Shown: piece by piece, positions 32,726-40,688 of the stretch
Layout: the number at the start of each line of letters is the position of its first letter
Position numbering within the stretch: the stretch's first letter is position 1
DNA from: JABMQF01 sp964563755
GTDB taxonomy: Archaea > Nanobdellota > Nanobdellia > Woesearchaeales > UBA11576
Length of the DNA stretch: 64,000 nt
Direction: 5' to 3'
NCBI GenBank assembly: GCA_964563755.1
Contig: CAZLYC010000002.1
Location: forward strand, 222,122-286,121
The notes under the pieces: generated by a model
Seen by the model: the letters and a program-made list of their open reading frames with translations, nothing else
Database searches by the model: none
Told to the model about the DNA's origin: nothing
Position numbers and translations under genes: made by a program

Positions 32726-32964
32726 TACATGCTCCGAGTATTTTGTTTAATTTAATCTGTTTGCTATTTAATGAAAAGTTTATGTATTTATAAAATTTTA
32801 TAAGGCTTGCACGTTTGTTTATAAATAAGTCGAAGCAAAGCAGTATTTTCTCTGCACATTCATACAATGAGTAACTGCTTGAATATCTCACGCGAACATG
32901 TCCGGTGGACAGTGTCTATCGTCGGAAACTTTGCGAAAAAAGGGTGAAAGTAGACGAGAAAAAG
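32726..32964. other. Intergenic region upstream of cysS
   Basis: AT-rich, no credible gene. It holds the cysS promoter elements (minus strand, near 32747-32757), a plus-strand TATA-like TTTATAAAT (32818-32826) and a hairpin TGTCC-GGT-GGACA (32899-32911) that can extend with one bulged G to about 8 bp. A small plus-strand RNA from about 32850 to 32960 is possible, but no known RNA family is recognised. Confidence 0.35.
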
Positions 32965-33750
32965 TCAATACGTTGCCCACCATCTTTTGATTTTTTCTTT
33001 TGACTCCAGCGTTCCGGATTTGCCGGACGCGAATGTTTCGACAGTCATCGTCCCGTCATAGCCGTATTTTTTCAGGGTTTTTATTGTTTTCTTCCAATTT
33101 ATAGTTCCTACGCCAAGCTTTAGGTGGTTATCGTTCTTTCCGTAGTTGTCTGCGAGGTGCAGGTGTACTATCCTTTTGCCATATTTCTTGAAGAAAAGAC
33201 CCACAATATTCTTCTTCACACCTATGTTTGTGTGGCCGACATCTACATGGACTTTCAGATTAGGGAATTTCTTAAGAGTATTTGCTAAAAGTCTCCTATT
33301 GTCAGGATTGTATGCGTATGATGTTGCACCGTTCTCCAACATAAGGGTAACATTTAGTTTCTTCGCTTCTTTGAGAAGGTCTTTGTAAAGGTCAAAACAG
33401 TATTTTTCTGCGGTATCGTAGTCGGATTCCTTCAGTTTGAAACTGTGCGTGGTGATCTTTTTTGCACCAATCTTCGCTAGTGTGCGCATTGCGTTGATGA
33501 TCTCAATCTTTGATGCCTCTCGTAGTGCAGGAAAGGGAGAATCTTTTGGTAATCTCCAGTCACCCATGTGTCCTACGACACCCAGATTATACTTTTTTAT
33601 CAGTCTCTTTATTCTCTGGACATCTATCTGATAATAGAGAGCGGCAGTAGGTTCAAGAGTCAGGTCTACAAAGTCAAATCCGTTCTTTCCTATCCATTCT
33701 ATTTCAGAATAAACATTCTCGTGAGGATTGTTCATCGCTCCTACTTGCAT
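32965..33750 (-). CDS. TIM-barrel sugar-phosphate isomerase/AP endonuclease 2-like protein
   Basis: 261 aa, xylose-isomerase-like TIM barrel. Metal-site residues are recognisable on successive strands: the Glu in FVDLTLEPTA, His in VVGHMGDWRLP and KKITTHSF, Glu in VTLMLENGA, Asp and His in HVDVGHTN, His in IVHLHLADN and the final Glu in MTVETFAS. It may be a sugar-phosphate epimerase/isomerase or an endonuclease IV relative; sequence alone does not decide. It is last in an operon after nop5 and fibrillarin, 16 nt downstream of the latter. Confidence 0.85.
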   Translation of the reverse strand: MQVGAMNNPHENVYSEIEWIGKNGFDFVDLTLEPTAALYYQIDVQRIKRLIKKYNLGVVGHMGDWRLPKDSPFPALREASKIEIINAMRTLAKIGAKKITTHSFKLKESDYDTAEKYCFDLYKDLLKEAKKLNVTLMLENGATSYAYNPDNRRLLANTLKKFPNLKVHVDVGHTNIGVKKNIVGLFFKKYGKRIVHLHLADNYGKNDNHLKLGVGTINWKKTIKTLKKYGYDGTMTVETFASGKSGTLESKEKIKRWWATY

Positions 33751-33766
33751 AGGTTCACTTCTTTAT

Positions 33767-34444
33767 TCACTTCTTCTTGCATACGAATATACAATGATCT
33801 TTCTCGAACGGATCGAGTTCTCTGTAATCGACTATCGTGATGTTCTTTTCTAGGTAAGCTCTTACTTCATTGAATATCTGTTTTGGCCGTTTTGCTATGT
33901 CAACACTCCTTGCTTTTACAACAAGCAGGCCGAATCCGCCGTTCTTCAGGAATGCGTTGCAGTTCTTGATGAATATCTCTGCCTGGTCTCTTTGCGCTAT
34001 GTCCTGGAATATTGCGTCGACTTGGGTGATGCAGTGTGAGTATCTGTCAGGATGTTTTGCATCAGCGATTATCGGTGCCATGTTCTTCCTGAGTTCGCAG
34101 AGGTACATGAGTTCTCTTGTTGTCCTTGGCGCAAAATCAAGTGCGAATACGAATCCTTCTTCTCCTACTATGTCTGATACGTGGCTGCAGGTTGTTCCTG
34201 TGCTTGCTCCAAGATACAGTACTTTGCTTCCAGGGTATATTCCTATCTGTGATACTTTCTTCACTAGTGCAGCGCCGAGTTTTGACCTTATCGGCGACCA
34301 TTCCCTGTATTCTTCTCCACGCTCATTCTGCAGGATTTCTCCATATACTGCTCTTCCCGGGACAAGATTCTTCGTCATGCAGACTACCATCTTGCCTTTG
34401 AGGCCAGTGTATATTCCTTGGAACTGGTGAGGTCTTATGCTCAT
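33767..34444 (-). CDS. flpA: Fibrillarin-like rRNA/tRNA 2'-O-methyltransferase
   Basis: SAM-dependent 2'-O-methyltransferase of C/D box ribonucleoproteins, 225 aa. Seen: YLGASTGTTCSHVSDIVG (SAM motif I, near residue 80), VFALDFAPRT, the catalytic Lys/Asp region with IIADAKHPDRY and VDAIFQDIAQ, and the C-terminal ELDPFEKDHCIFVCKKK. Normal archaeal length. Its start overlaps the nop5 stop by 4 nt (ATGA), so the two partners are translated together. It implies C/D guide RNAs in this genome, though none is found here. Confidence 0.95.
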   Translation of the reverse strand: MSIRPHQFQGIYTGLKGKMVVCMTKNLVPGRAVYGEILQNERGEEYREWSPIRSKLGAALVKKVSQIGIYPGSKVLYLGASTGTTCSHVSDIVGEEGFVFALDFAPRTTRELMYLCELRKNMAPIIADAKHPDRYSHCITQVDAIFQDIAQRDQAEIFIKNCNAFLKNGGFGLLVVKARSVDIAKRPKQIFNEVRAYLEKNITIVDYRELDPFEKDHCIFVCKKK

Positions 34445-35415
34445 TTGAGTTTCTCCTCCAGTTCTTTTCTTAGCCTGTTCCCGACGAATTCACCTTTGAA
34501 GAAGTCCACTTTTGCTGCGATTGAGAGCTTGTCTGATACCATCCTTGCTGCTTTGCCTTTGGCGTCTGTCCTTGCTTTTGCAACAAGTGGATGATTTATT
34601 ATGAATCCGAATTTTGGCGACCTCGCCCCAGTTTTTATGTGCCTGAAGAGTGCTTTCTCTGCTCCGAGAAGCTGTAATGTTGATGCTGGGAACAGAGACA
34701 TCTTCTCAAGGCTTCCTGCGATTGAGAGCAATTTTGCTGCTATCATAGGGCCCGCTATCGCACTAATATTTGGCATGTGCTCTCTCATAGCTTCTTCGAC
34801 GTATTTTGCCTGTGATTCCCTGAGTGCATAAAGAGACTCTATCTGCGCAGCAAGGTCAAGTACTGGTTGTAGGTCTTTTTTTGAAAAATCTGCGCCCATG
34901 GATTCTGCTTCAGTCATTCCTATTTCTTTCAGGAGCTCTTTTTTTGATTTTATCTGTATGAGTTGCGAGAATTTTTCGTGGTTCTCGAGTGATTTTGAGA
35001 ATTCTGGGTTGTATAGCTCATACCATTCGCGGAGCCTCTTGGACAGGTTATTTGCTACCTTATCCAGCTCTTCAATGTTGTTAGATGCCTGTATTATCAA
35101 GTGGTCTGGTTTTAGTGTCTCTGCTACTCTTCGCTTGGTTATCACAATCAGCGCTTCGCGCATCTTTGTCAGGTATTTTTTCTGGCATAAGAACTCAAGA
35201 ACCCATGCTGGAGGGGATTTTCCTTTTTCTACAATATCCGCTCCCTTGTATTTCTTGGATAGCTCTTTTTCTGTGAAAAGCTCGTCCTTCTTTTCAATTA
35301 GGCTTGCGTACTTTAGGACTTCATTCTTCTTGAATAGTATCTCTTCTGCCAGCTGCTTATCCTTGAAGACAAATGTCCCTATGCAGTTCGAGTATATTGT
35401 ATAGCCCATGCTCAA
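34441..35415 (-). CDS. nop5: Nop5/NOP56-family C/D RNP scaffold protein
   Basis: Scaffold that links fibrillarin to L7Ae-bound C/D guide RNA, 324 aa. N-terminal domain (about 1-110), coiled coil (about 110-215), then the RNA-binding Nop domain with NISAIAGPMIAAKLLSIAGS and STLQLLGAEKALFRHIKTGA (about 215-300). It lacks the long Lys-rich tail of larger homologs (about 400 aa). First gene of the nop5-flpA operon, divergent from the por operon, with hairpin element B between. Confidence 0.94.
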   Translation of the reverse strand: MSMGYTIYSNCIGTFVFKDKQLAEEILFKKNEVLKYASLIEKKDELFTEKELSKKYKGADIVEKGKSPPAWVLEFLCQKKYLTKMREALIVITKRRVAETLKPDHLIIQASNNIEELDKVANNLSKRLREWYELYNPEFSKSLENHEKFSQLIQIKSKKELLKEIGMTEAESMGADFSKKDLQPVLDLAAQIESLYALRESQAKYVEEAMREHMPNISAIAGPMIAAKLLSIAGSLEKMSLFPASTLQLLGAEKALFRHIKTGARSPKFGFIINHPLVAKARTDAKGKAARMVSDKLSIAAKVDFFKGEFVGNRLRKELEEKLK

Positions 35416-35493
35416 AAATGAATTTAAAGCTGTTTATATACCTTTTTGTTTCTAGAGAGTGGTTTTAGCAAGACAGCAAAAAGTCAAGATTTA

Positions 35494-35593
35494 TGTCATT
35501 GCCGCCTAGCGAGCATGAATTTACCTGTCTTATCATGATGCAGTTGGGCAAACAACAACAGTCTTACCAATCAGTGCGAGCGTGGCAATGACA
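35494..35593 (+). repeat. GCGAGC-box hairpin element, copy B
   Basis: 100-nt element in the divergent gap between nop5 and porG. The outer stem TGTCATTGCCGC/GTGGCAATGACA spans 12 bp. Relative to copies A and C1 one A-T pair is swapped to T-A on both sides of the stem (CAATGCC/GGCATTG becomes CATTGCC/GGCAATG), a compensatory change. The CTA bulge, facing GCGAGC boxes and the inner GTT-AAC hairpin are conserved. Confidence 0.82.
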
Positions 35594-35670
35594 AATAAGT
35601 CTGCATACTAGAATAGGAAAATATTTAAACCGTCATCTGTTACATTAAAAAGGAAAAGAAGTGAGATGCA

Positions 35671-36222
35671 ATGCTCGAAATTAGGATTCACGGAAGAGGT
35701 GGACAGGGAGCGGTAACAGCTGCCCAGATTCTTGCTATTTCAGCTTTCTATGATGGCAAGCAGAGCCAGGCTTTCCCAAGGTTTGGTGTCGAAAGACGCG
35801 GAGCTCCAGTTGAAGCATTCTGCAGGATTGATAATACCACAATAAATGTCAGGAGTCAGGTCTATAATCCTGATCTTGTCATGGTTCTTGAGCCTTCATT
35901 GCTTCAGGCAGTTGATGTCTCATCAGGCCTTAAGGATGGAGCGATAATAATAGTCAACACTTCTCAGCCAGTGACTGACAAGAAGTTTTCAAAATTCAAG
36001 GTCTTCTGCGTTGACGCGAGCAAGGTCGCGCTTGAGCTTTTCAAGGCAGACATAGTGAACACGGCAATACTTGGCGCTTTTGCGAAAGCTACAGGGCTTG
36101 TCTCTCTTGATGCGATAAACAAGGCTATATCTGACAGGTTCGCAGGAAGGCAGAATATAATAGACCTTAACAAGGAATCTGTGAAACGAGTCTATGAACA
36201 GGTAAAAGCAGATGGCCAATAA
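35671..36222 (+). CDS. porG: Pyruvate:ferredoxin oxidoreductase gamma subunit
   Basis: 183 aa. Gamma domain of 2-oxoacid:ferredoxin oxidoreductase, binding CoA. Seen: IHGRGGQGAVTAAQILA at the N-terminus, FGVERRGAPVEAF, and NTAILGAFAKATGLVSLDA. With PorD, PorA and PorB it converts pyruvate and CoA to acetyl-CoA, CO2 and reduced ferredoxin. First gene of the por operon; a TATA-like ATATTTAAA near 35620-35628 and a GTGAG sequence precede the start. It overlaps porD by 11 nt. Confidence 0.93.
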   Translation: MLEIRIHGRGGQGAVTAAQILAISAFYDGKQSQAFPRFGVERRGAPVEAFCRIDNTTINVRSQVYNPDLVMVLEPSLLQAVDVSSGLKDGAIIIVNTSQPVTDKKFSKFKVFCVDASKVALELFKADIVNTAILGAFAKATGLVSLDAINKAISDRFAGRQNIIDLNKESVKRVYEQVKADGQ

Positions 36223-36511
36223 TAAAAACGGAAATTCAAAGAAAAAGGATGTGTTGAATCCTGGTGCAGTCATAACTACACCCGGAAACTCCTCAGAGAA
36301 TAAGACAGGAGGATGGCGAGCATTAAGACCTGTTTGGAACAAGGAGAAATGCACGCAGTGCATGATCTGCTGGATGTATTGCCCGGACATGGCCATCCCT
36401 CAGAAGAACGGCAAGCGTGTCGAAACTGATCTTGATTTTTGCAAAGGATGCGGGATATGCAAGACAGAATGCGTATTCGGCGCGATAGTCATGGAAAAGG
36501 AGCAGAAGTGA
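36212..36511 (+). CDS. porD: Pyruvate:ferredoxin oxidoreductase delta subunit (ferredoxin)
   Basis: 99 aa. Two [4Fe-4S] clusters from CTQCMICWMYCP (near residue 50) and CKGCGICKTEC (near 80). The N-terminal 40 residues are a polar Asn/Lys-rich extension. It carries electrons from the catalytic subunits to ferredoxin. The operon order porG-porD is standard, but the expected next gene porA is displaced 1.25 kb by an opposite-strand homing endonuclease gene. Confidence 0.92.
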   Translation: MANNKNGNSKKKDVLNPGAVITTPGNSSENKTGGWRALRPVWNKEKCTQCMICWMYCPDMAIPQKNGKRVETDLDFCKGCGICKTECVFGAIVMEKEQK

Positions 36512-36522
36512 TTTAACCGAAT

Positions 36523-37716
36523 CTAAATTTTTATTTTGTATTTGTAAACCGAAGAGACACCCTTTTTTCTTTGGTTGTTAATATGGATTACAAGTCCTTT
36601 CTTCTTCAATTCGACAAGGTAGTATGTTGCAGTTTTCAATGATCTCTCTGATATTTTTGCAAGAGCGTACTTTGTGATTAGGCCGTATTTCTTCTGTGTT
36701 TTTCTACAGCATTCGATTGCAAAATTTATTTTGCCATTTCTGGCTGCTGATGGGAATTTATAACTCTTGATTGCCTTGTCAAGCTGCTCTTTCTTGTATT
36801 CCACATCAAAATCTACATCGTTCTGAAACTTCTTAAGGTTCTCTATACGATATGTGGAAAGTTCCCAGTCTGCTCTGTCTACTCTGTGGGCTCCAAGAGA
36901 AATTTTTGATTCAATTCCAAAGTTTGAGAGTAGCTTCTGCAAGTCTGAAAGTGCCCTGTGGCAATATTTTAATGGTTTTCTTTTTGCTTCTTCTTTTGAG
37001 ACGGAAATAAGGTTTGTTTGTTTCACCTGAATTCTTCTGTCTTTGAGACGAACATTTCCTTCATCATTGTAGAATTGTCTTATGAATGTAGCCTGTGCTT
37101 TTTTATCGAGATGGAATATGAAATTAGGAATTCCATAATTGGTCTTGCTCTTGTACCCCGCCTTAATTCCCAATAATAAGACAATTATGCCTATAATCTT
37201 AGGAAAATGAAGTTGGTATGTCTTATCCTGTCGAAGGTAAATCTTATAGCTCACATCTCCAAATATCTTTTTCGCTGATTTAAGCATAAGTTCGATAAGG
37301 CTGTCATCCTGGTTGTTATACCGTACATTAAGTTGTTTGTTTAGTTCTCCGTCACCCATTATGCCTGCTATGAATCTTGCTCCATCTTGTGTGGCAAAGT
37401 TCATTGGGAACTCAGGTTTTTTAATTCCTACATCAGTAAATTTTGCGCTCGTTATCAGGTCTATGTTCTCTTGGAATTCTTCCATCGGGATTTCCATGTT
37501 TAGCGAGAAGTATTTTACGAATGATAATGATACTTTTTTACCTCTTTTTATACGGTACAGTTGTGAATAGACATCATCAGGCAGTATTGTGTTTGATTTT
37601 TTTATTACTTGTAATATTCGTTCAATAAAACTATTGTTTAGCTTAACATACACATTTCCCGACGGTATATCATTCAGATTGATATTTGATATTACCCTTT
37701 TACCACCCAATAGCAT
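36523..37716 (-). CDS. LAGLIDADG-family homing endonuclease with C-terminal winged helix
   Basis: 397 aa from this start. Two LAGLIDADG-like motifs: FIAGIMGDGEL (near residue 115) and FIRQFYNDEGNVR (near 240), each ending in the acidic catalytic residue, so a single-chain enzyme. An HTH/regulatory-like N-terminal region and a C-terminal winged helix (about 335-397, YALAKISERSLKTATYYLVEL) follow the architecture of stand-alone archaeal homing endonucleases. It interrupts the por operon on the opposite strand. The open frame extends to 37749, but the shared palindromic TATA at 37731-37744 predicts transcription from about 37711-37716, so the ATG at 37716 is chosen. It is the best candidate mobility factor for the nearby porA intron. 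Confidence 0.83.
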   Translation of the reverse strand: MLLGGKRVISNINLNDIPSGNVYVKLNNSFIERILQVIKKSNTILPDDVYSQLYRIKRGKKVSLSFVKYFSLNMEIPMEEFQENIDLITSAKFTDVGIKKPEFPMNFATQDGARFIAGIMGDGELNKQLNVRYNNQDDSLIELMLKSAKKIFGDVSYKIYLRQDKTYQLHFPKIIGIIVLLLGIKAGYKSKTNYGIPNFIFHLDKKAQATFIRQFYNDEGNVRLKDRRIQVKQTNLISVSKEEAKRKPLKYCHRALSDLQKLLSNFGIESKISLGAHRVDRADWELSTYRIENLKKFQNDVDFDVEYKKEQLDKAIKSYKFPSAARNGKINFAIECCRKTQKKYGLITKYALAKISERSLKTATYYLVELKKKGLVIHINNQRKKGVSSVYKYKIKI

Positions 37717-37730
37717 ATAAAAGAAAAACC

Positions 37731-37744
37731 AATATTTAAATATT
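37731..37744. promoter_or_regulatory. Palindromic bidirectional TATA element
   Basis: AATATTTAAATATT is a perfect 14-bp palindrome centred 21-22 nt from the homing-endonuclease ATG (37716) and about 27 nt from the porA ATG (37765). A symmetric TATA box can drive both genes, giving a nearly leaderless mRNA in each direction. Confidence 0.6.
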
Positions 37745-37764
37745 GCCAAGAATGCATATCAATC

Positions 37765-38952
37765 ATGGCAAAAAAAGTGACTGAAGCGTCCCAAGCGGTC
37801 GCCGAAGCAGTCAAACTTTGCAAGCCCGAAGTCATTCCGATATATCCTATAACACCACAGAGAGTTTAAGTCAATCTTAGACTCGTGGAAACGCATATAC
37901 CGGAACACATCGCAGACTTCGTGGACAACGGCGAGTTTGATTGTGAACTAATCTATTGCGAGTCTGAGCACTCTGCGATTTCAGCAGCTATAGGTTCTTC
38001 TGCTGCAGGTGTCAGGTCTTATACAGCTACTGCGTCTCAAGGTCTTGCTTTGATGCACGAGATTTTGCATATTGTTTCTGGAATGAGGCTTCCTGTTGTG
38101 ATGCACGTCGCTAACAGGGCATTGTCTGCTCCTATAAACATCTGGAATGACCATCAGGATGCGATGGCAGCAAGGGATACTGGCTGGATTCAGCTTTACG
38201 TCGAGTCTGCCCAGGAGGCTGTTGATACTACATTCATGGCTTTCAAGATTGCTGAAGACCACGATATCATGCTTCCGGTCATGGTGTGCCTTGACGGATT
38301 TACATTATCGCACGTCTACGAGCCAGTTGATATTCCTGAACAGGAAGTTGTAGATAAGTTCCTTCCGAAGTACGAACCTTTGTTCAAGCTTGACACGAAG
38401 AATCCTGTCACGATGGGACCGATAGGCTATCCTAATTCATTCATGTATTTCAAGAAGCAGCAGCAGGATGCGTTCGGTGAGTCATTCGATGTGATAAAGA
38501 AAGTCAATTCTGATTTTGCTAAGCAGTTCGGCCGTGTCTATGGAGACGGGATTATTGAGAAGTACATGCTTGATGATGCTAAATATGTCTTTGTCGGTCT
38601 TGGCACGATATGCGGGACTGCACGAGTTGTTATCGACGAGTTAAGGGCAAAGGGAAAGAAAGTCGGCATGATGAAGATAAAGTCTTTCAGGCCTTTCCCG
38701 AGCGAAGCTATTGTTGCGGCTCTCAAAAACGCGGATGCTGTCGCAGTATTTGACAAATCATTCTCACCTGGCCAAAAGGGCCAAGTATTTTCAGAGATTG
38801 AGTCTGCTTTCAATGAAGAAACAAAGAAACCAGTCATCCATTCGTTCATCGCAGGCCTCGGCGGCATGGACGTCACGCTTGATCATATAAGGAGAGTGTT
38901 TGATAAGATTAAAGGAGAGAAACAGTCGACTGTTGAATGGCTGTTTGAGTAG
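37765..38952 (+). CDS. porA: Pyruvate:ferredoxin oxidoreductase alpha subunit, split by a 30-nt intron
   Basis: Exon 1 is 37765-37860 (32 codons, MAKKVTEASQAVAEAV... to YPITPQ), exon 2 is 37891-38952 (THIPEHIADFVDNGE... onward); together 385 aa. Unspliced, the frame hits TAA six bases into the insertion. Joining gives YPITPQTHI, the conserved pyruvate-binding motif with its catalytic Thr. Later blocks ALMHEILHIVSGMRLPVVMH, DGFTLSHVYEPVDIPEQ and KIKSFRPFPSEAI are typical PorA. Start and promoter are set by the palindromic TATA at 37731-37744. The homing endonuclease gene lies head-to-head upstream. Confidence 0.9.
37861..37890 (+). other. BHB intron in porA (30 nt)
   Basis: Canonical geometry. 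The central helix is CCAC (37855-37858 region) with GTGG, a perfect 4 bp. The 5' bulge is A-G^A and the 3' bulge is A-A^A. The intron helix is GAGTTTAAG/CTTAGACTC (9 bp with one G-U) with loop TCAAT. Cutting after the second base of each bulge fuses CAG (Gln32) to ACG (Thr33). An outer exon helix is not evident, so it is a relaxed BHB. An in-frame TAA inside makes the unspliced mRNA non-coding. Confidence 0.88.
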
Positions 38953-38974
38953 TTTTGTTGAGTGTTGAGAGAGT

Positions 38975-39220
38975 ATGACTGTACATCATATGATAAGTGA
39001 AGCTCATACGAAGGATAAGTGCCCTTATTGCGGCACGAATCACCCTTCGCAGCTGTGGTCGTCGAGTTTTGCGTACAACGACCATTATAAGGTGCTTAAC
39101 TGCAGCTGCGGAAGGAGGATAACAATCAAGATGCCTTTCATGGGCTCTGGCCACGACAGCTGGAGCAAGGGGCTCGATAAGAAGATTGCGGAGGTCGATG
39201 CAGAATTCCAGAAAAAATGA
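38975..39220 (+). CDS. Small zinc-binding protein in por operon
   Basis: 81 aa. CPYC near residue 16 and CSC near residue 44, plus several His (HHM, HPS, HDSW), suggest a single zinc ribbon. The sequence lies between porA and porB and overlaps the porB start by 4 nt (ATGA), so its synthesis is coupled to PorB. It is not a known POR subunit. It could aid assembly or regulate the complex (inference). Confidence 0.75.
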   Translation: MTVHHMISEAHTKDKCPYCGTNHPSQLWSSSFAYNDHYKVLNCSCGRRITIKMPFMGSGHDSWSKGLDKKIAEVDAEFQKK

Positions 39221-40116
39221 TTAACGCTTTGCCTGACAGGGAATTGCTCTCTCCAGGACATAGTGCATGTGCCGGATGCGGGCCTGCGATAGTCGCGAGG
39301 ACCGTGGTCAAGGTAGCTGGACCTGATACGATTGTCTGCAACAATACTGGCTGTTTAGAAGTTTTTACTACTCCTTATCCTAGGACATCCTGGCAGGTGC
39401 CATGGATTCATGCCGCGTTCGAGAATGCTGCTGCTGTAGCGTCAGGAGTTGACCGGGCGATGAAGAAGCTAGGCACAAGGGACAATACAAATCTTATAGT
39501 TATGGGCGGCGACGGCTCGACGTTTGATATTGGCTTCGGCTGCCTGAGCGGGGCGCTTGAGAGAGGCCATAAACTTACTTACATCTGTTATGATAACGAA
39601 GCGTACATGAACACAGGAATCCAGAGGAGCGGCTCTACGCCGAAATACGCCAATACGACAACTACTCCTGCCGGCAAGAAAGTGCATGGCAAGACCGAGT
39701 TCAAGAAAGACCTTCCATTCATTGTCGCTGCGCACGGCGGATATGTAGCGACAGCGAACATCGCTTTCCCGCAGGATTTTGCGACAAAACTCAAGAAGGC
39801 TTTGGCTTTCAATGGTCCGTCATACATCCAGATATTCGCACCATGCCCTACCGGCTGGTACCATCCGGCAGACCTGACCATAGAGATTGCTAAGATTGCG
39901 TTTAAGACTAATGCTTATCCTATGTTTGAGATTGAGAACGGCGTTCTGAAGATAAGCAGGAAGCCGCCGCAGCCTACGCCAATAGATGAGTATCTGTTGA
40001 AGCAGGGCAGGTTCAAGCATCTGTCAAAGGAAGACATTGCAGATGTCCAGCAGCACGTGAATGCGAACTGGGAAAGGCTTCTGAAGCTTGAAGAGTCAGG
40101 ACTCAGGATATTCTAA
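39217..40116 (+). CDS. porB: Pyruvate:ferredoxin oxidoreductase beta subunit
   Basis: 299 aa, thiamine diphosphate-binding subunit. Seen: GHSACAGCGPAI with Cys for a [4Fe-4S] cluster, CNNTGCLEVF, the TPP motif GGDGSTFDIGFGCLSGALERG ending in YDNEAYMNTGIQRSGSTP, and the APCPTGW block. Completes the POR complex. End of the operon; hairpin elements C1 and C2 follow directly. Confidence 0.94.
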   Translation: MINALPDRELLSPGHSACAGCGPAIVARTVVKVAGPDTIVCNNTGCLEVFTTPYPRTSWQVPWIHAAFENAAAVASGVDRAMKKLGTRDNTNLIVMGGDGSTFDIGFGCLSGALERGHKLTYICYDNEAYMNTGIQRSGSTPKYANTTTTPAGKKVHGKTEFKKDLPFIVAAHGGYVATANIAFPQDFATKLKKALAFNGPSYIQIFAPCPTGWYHPADLTIEIAKIAFKTNAYPMFEIENGVLKISRKPPQPTPIDEYLLKQGRFKHLSKEDIADVQQHVNANWERLLKLEESGLRIF

Positions 40117-40133
40117 GCAGACAAAAAATTAAG

Positions 40134-40227
40134 CAATGCCACCTAGCGAGCAGCGTATGATTATTCTATTTGCATTGCAGTTCAGCAACCGAAAAACAAT
40201 TGCATAGTCCTTGCGAGCGTGGCATTG
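40134..40227 (+). repeat. GCGAGC-box hairpin element, copy C1
   Basis: 94-nt element in the convergent gap after porB. Outer stem CAATGCCAC/GTGGCATTG, CTA bulge, facing GCGAGC boxes, inner hairpin GTT-CAGC-AAC. The first 20 nt recur inverted at 50511-50530. It is followed 1 nt later by copy C2 in the opposite orientation. Confidence 0.85.
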
Positions 40228-40228
40228 G

Positions 40229-40330
40229 GCACCGCCACGCAGCTCGCTCATACAGGAAATTCGTATATTTATCTGAGTAAACCGTTAATGAGAACAATAT
40301 TTCGTTAGCTCGCTAGTGCTGTGGCGGTGC
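40229..40330 (-). repeat. GCGAGC-box hairpin element, copy C2
   Basis: 102-nt element, read on the minus strand. Outer stem GCACCGCCAC/GTGGCGGTGC (10 bp), then GCA/TGC, the CTA bulge and facing GCGAGC boxes. Its interior differs from A, B and C1 but is nearly the same as the element at 50401-50501, in inverse orientation. Confidence 0.85.
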
Positions 40331-40336
40331 TTTGTA

Positions 40337-40687
40337 TTACGCTGCACTGCCTATCAGACTCACTCCAAGAACTATCAGCGCAACTCCTGCCCATTTGTAT
40401 ATTGTTATCTTCTCTTCGAGGAATCTTGCTGAGAGGAAGTTTGTCCATACGTACTGAAGTGCGACAAAAGGGTATAGTACAGAAAGTTCTCCTGCTTTTA
40501 GTGCGAACAAAGAAAGTATTGTTGCGAATCCGTAAAGGAATATGCCGCAGGCAAGCTTCCAGTTCCTGATGAGCTTTTTTATATTTCTGGATATTGATGC
40601 AGAAGCTAGTTTTATCAGGAATGTCGCGACTGCGCTTATGACTGAGACTATTGCCATGAGTAGTATTGACCAGAGTGGAGTCGCCAT
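40337..40687 (-). CDS. Half-size DMT/EamA-type transporter, subunit 2
   Basis: 116 aa, four hydrophobic segments, the size of SMR or half-EamA proteins. Blocks KLASASISRNIKKLI, SLFALKAGELSVLYPFVALQYVWTN and FLEEKITIYKWAGVALIVLGV match the EamA repeat. One nucleotide separates it from the homologous upstream gene, so the two probably form an antiparallel heterodimer. Substrate unknown. Confidence 0.82.
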   Translation of the reverse strand: MATPLWSILLMAIVSVISAVATFLIKLASASISRNIKKLIRNWKLACGIFLYGFATILSLFALKAGELSVLYPFVALQYVWTNFLSARFLEEKITIYKWAGVALIVLGVSLIGSAA

Positions 40688-40688
40688 C

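Noticed and set aside
37765..38952. porA as a pseudogene with an in-frame stop.
   Set aside because: The rest of the gene is intact, its operon partners are intact, and a 30-nt insertion with canonical BHB restores the motif exactly.
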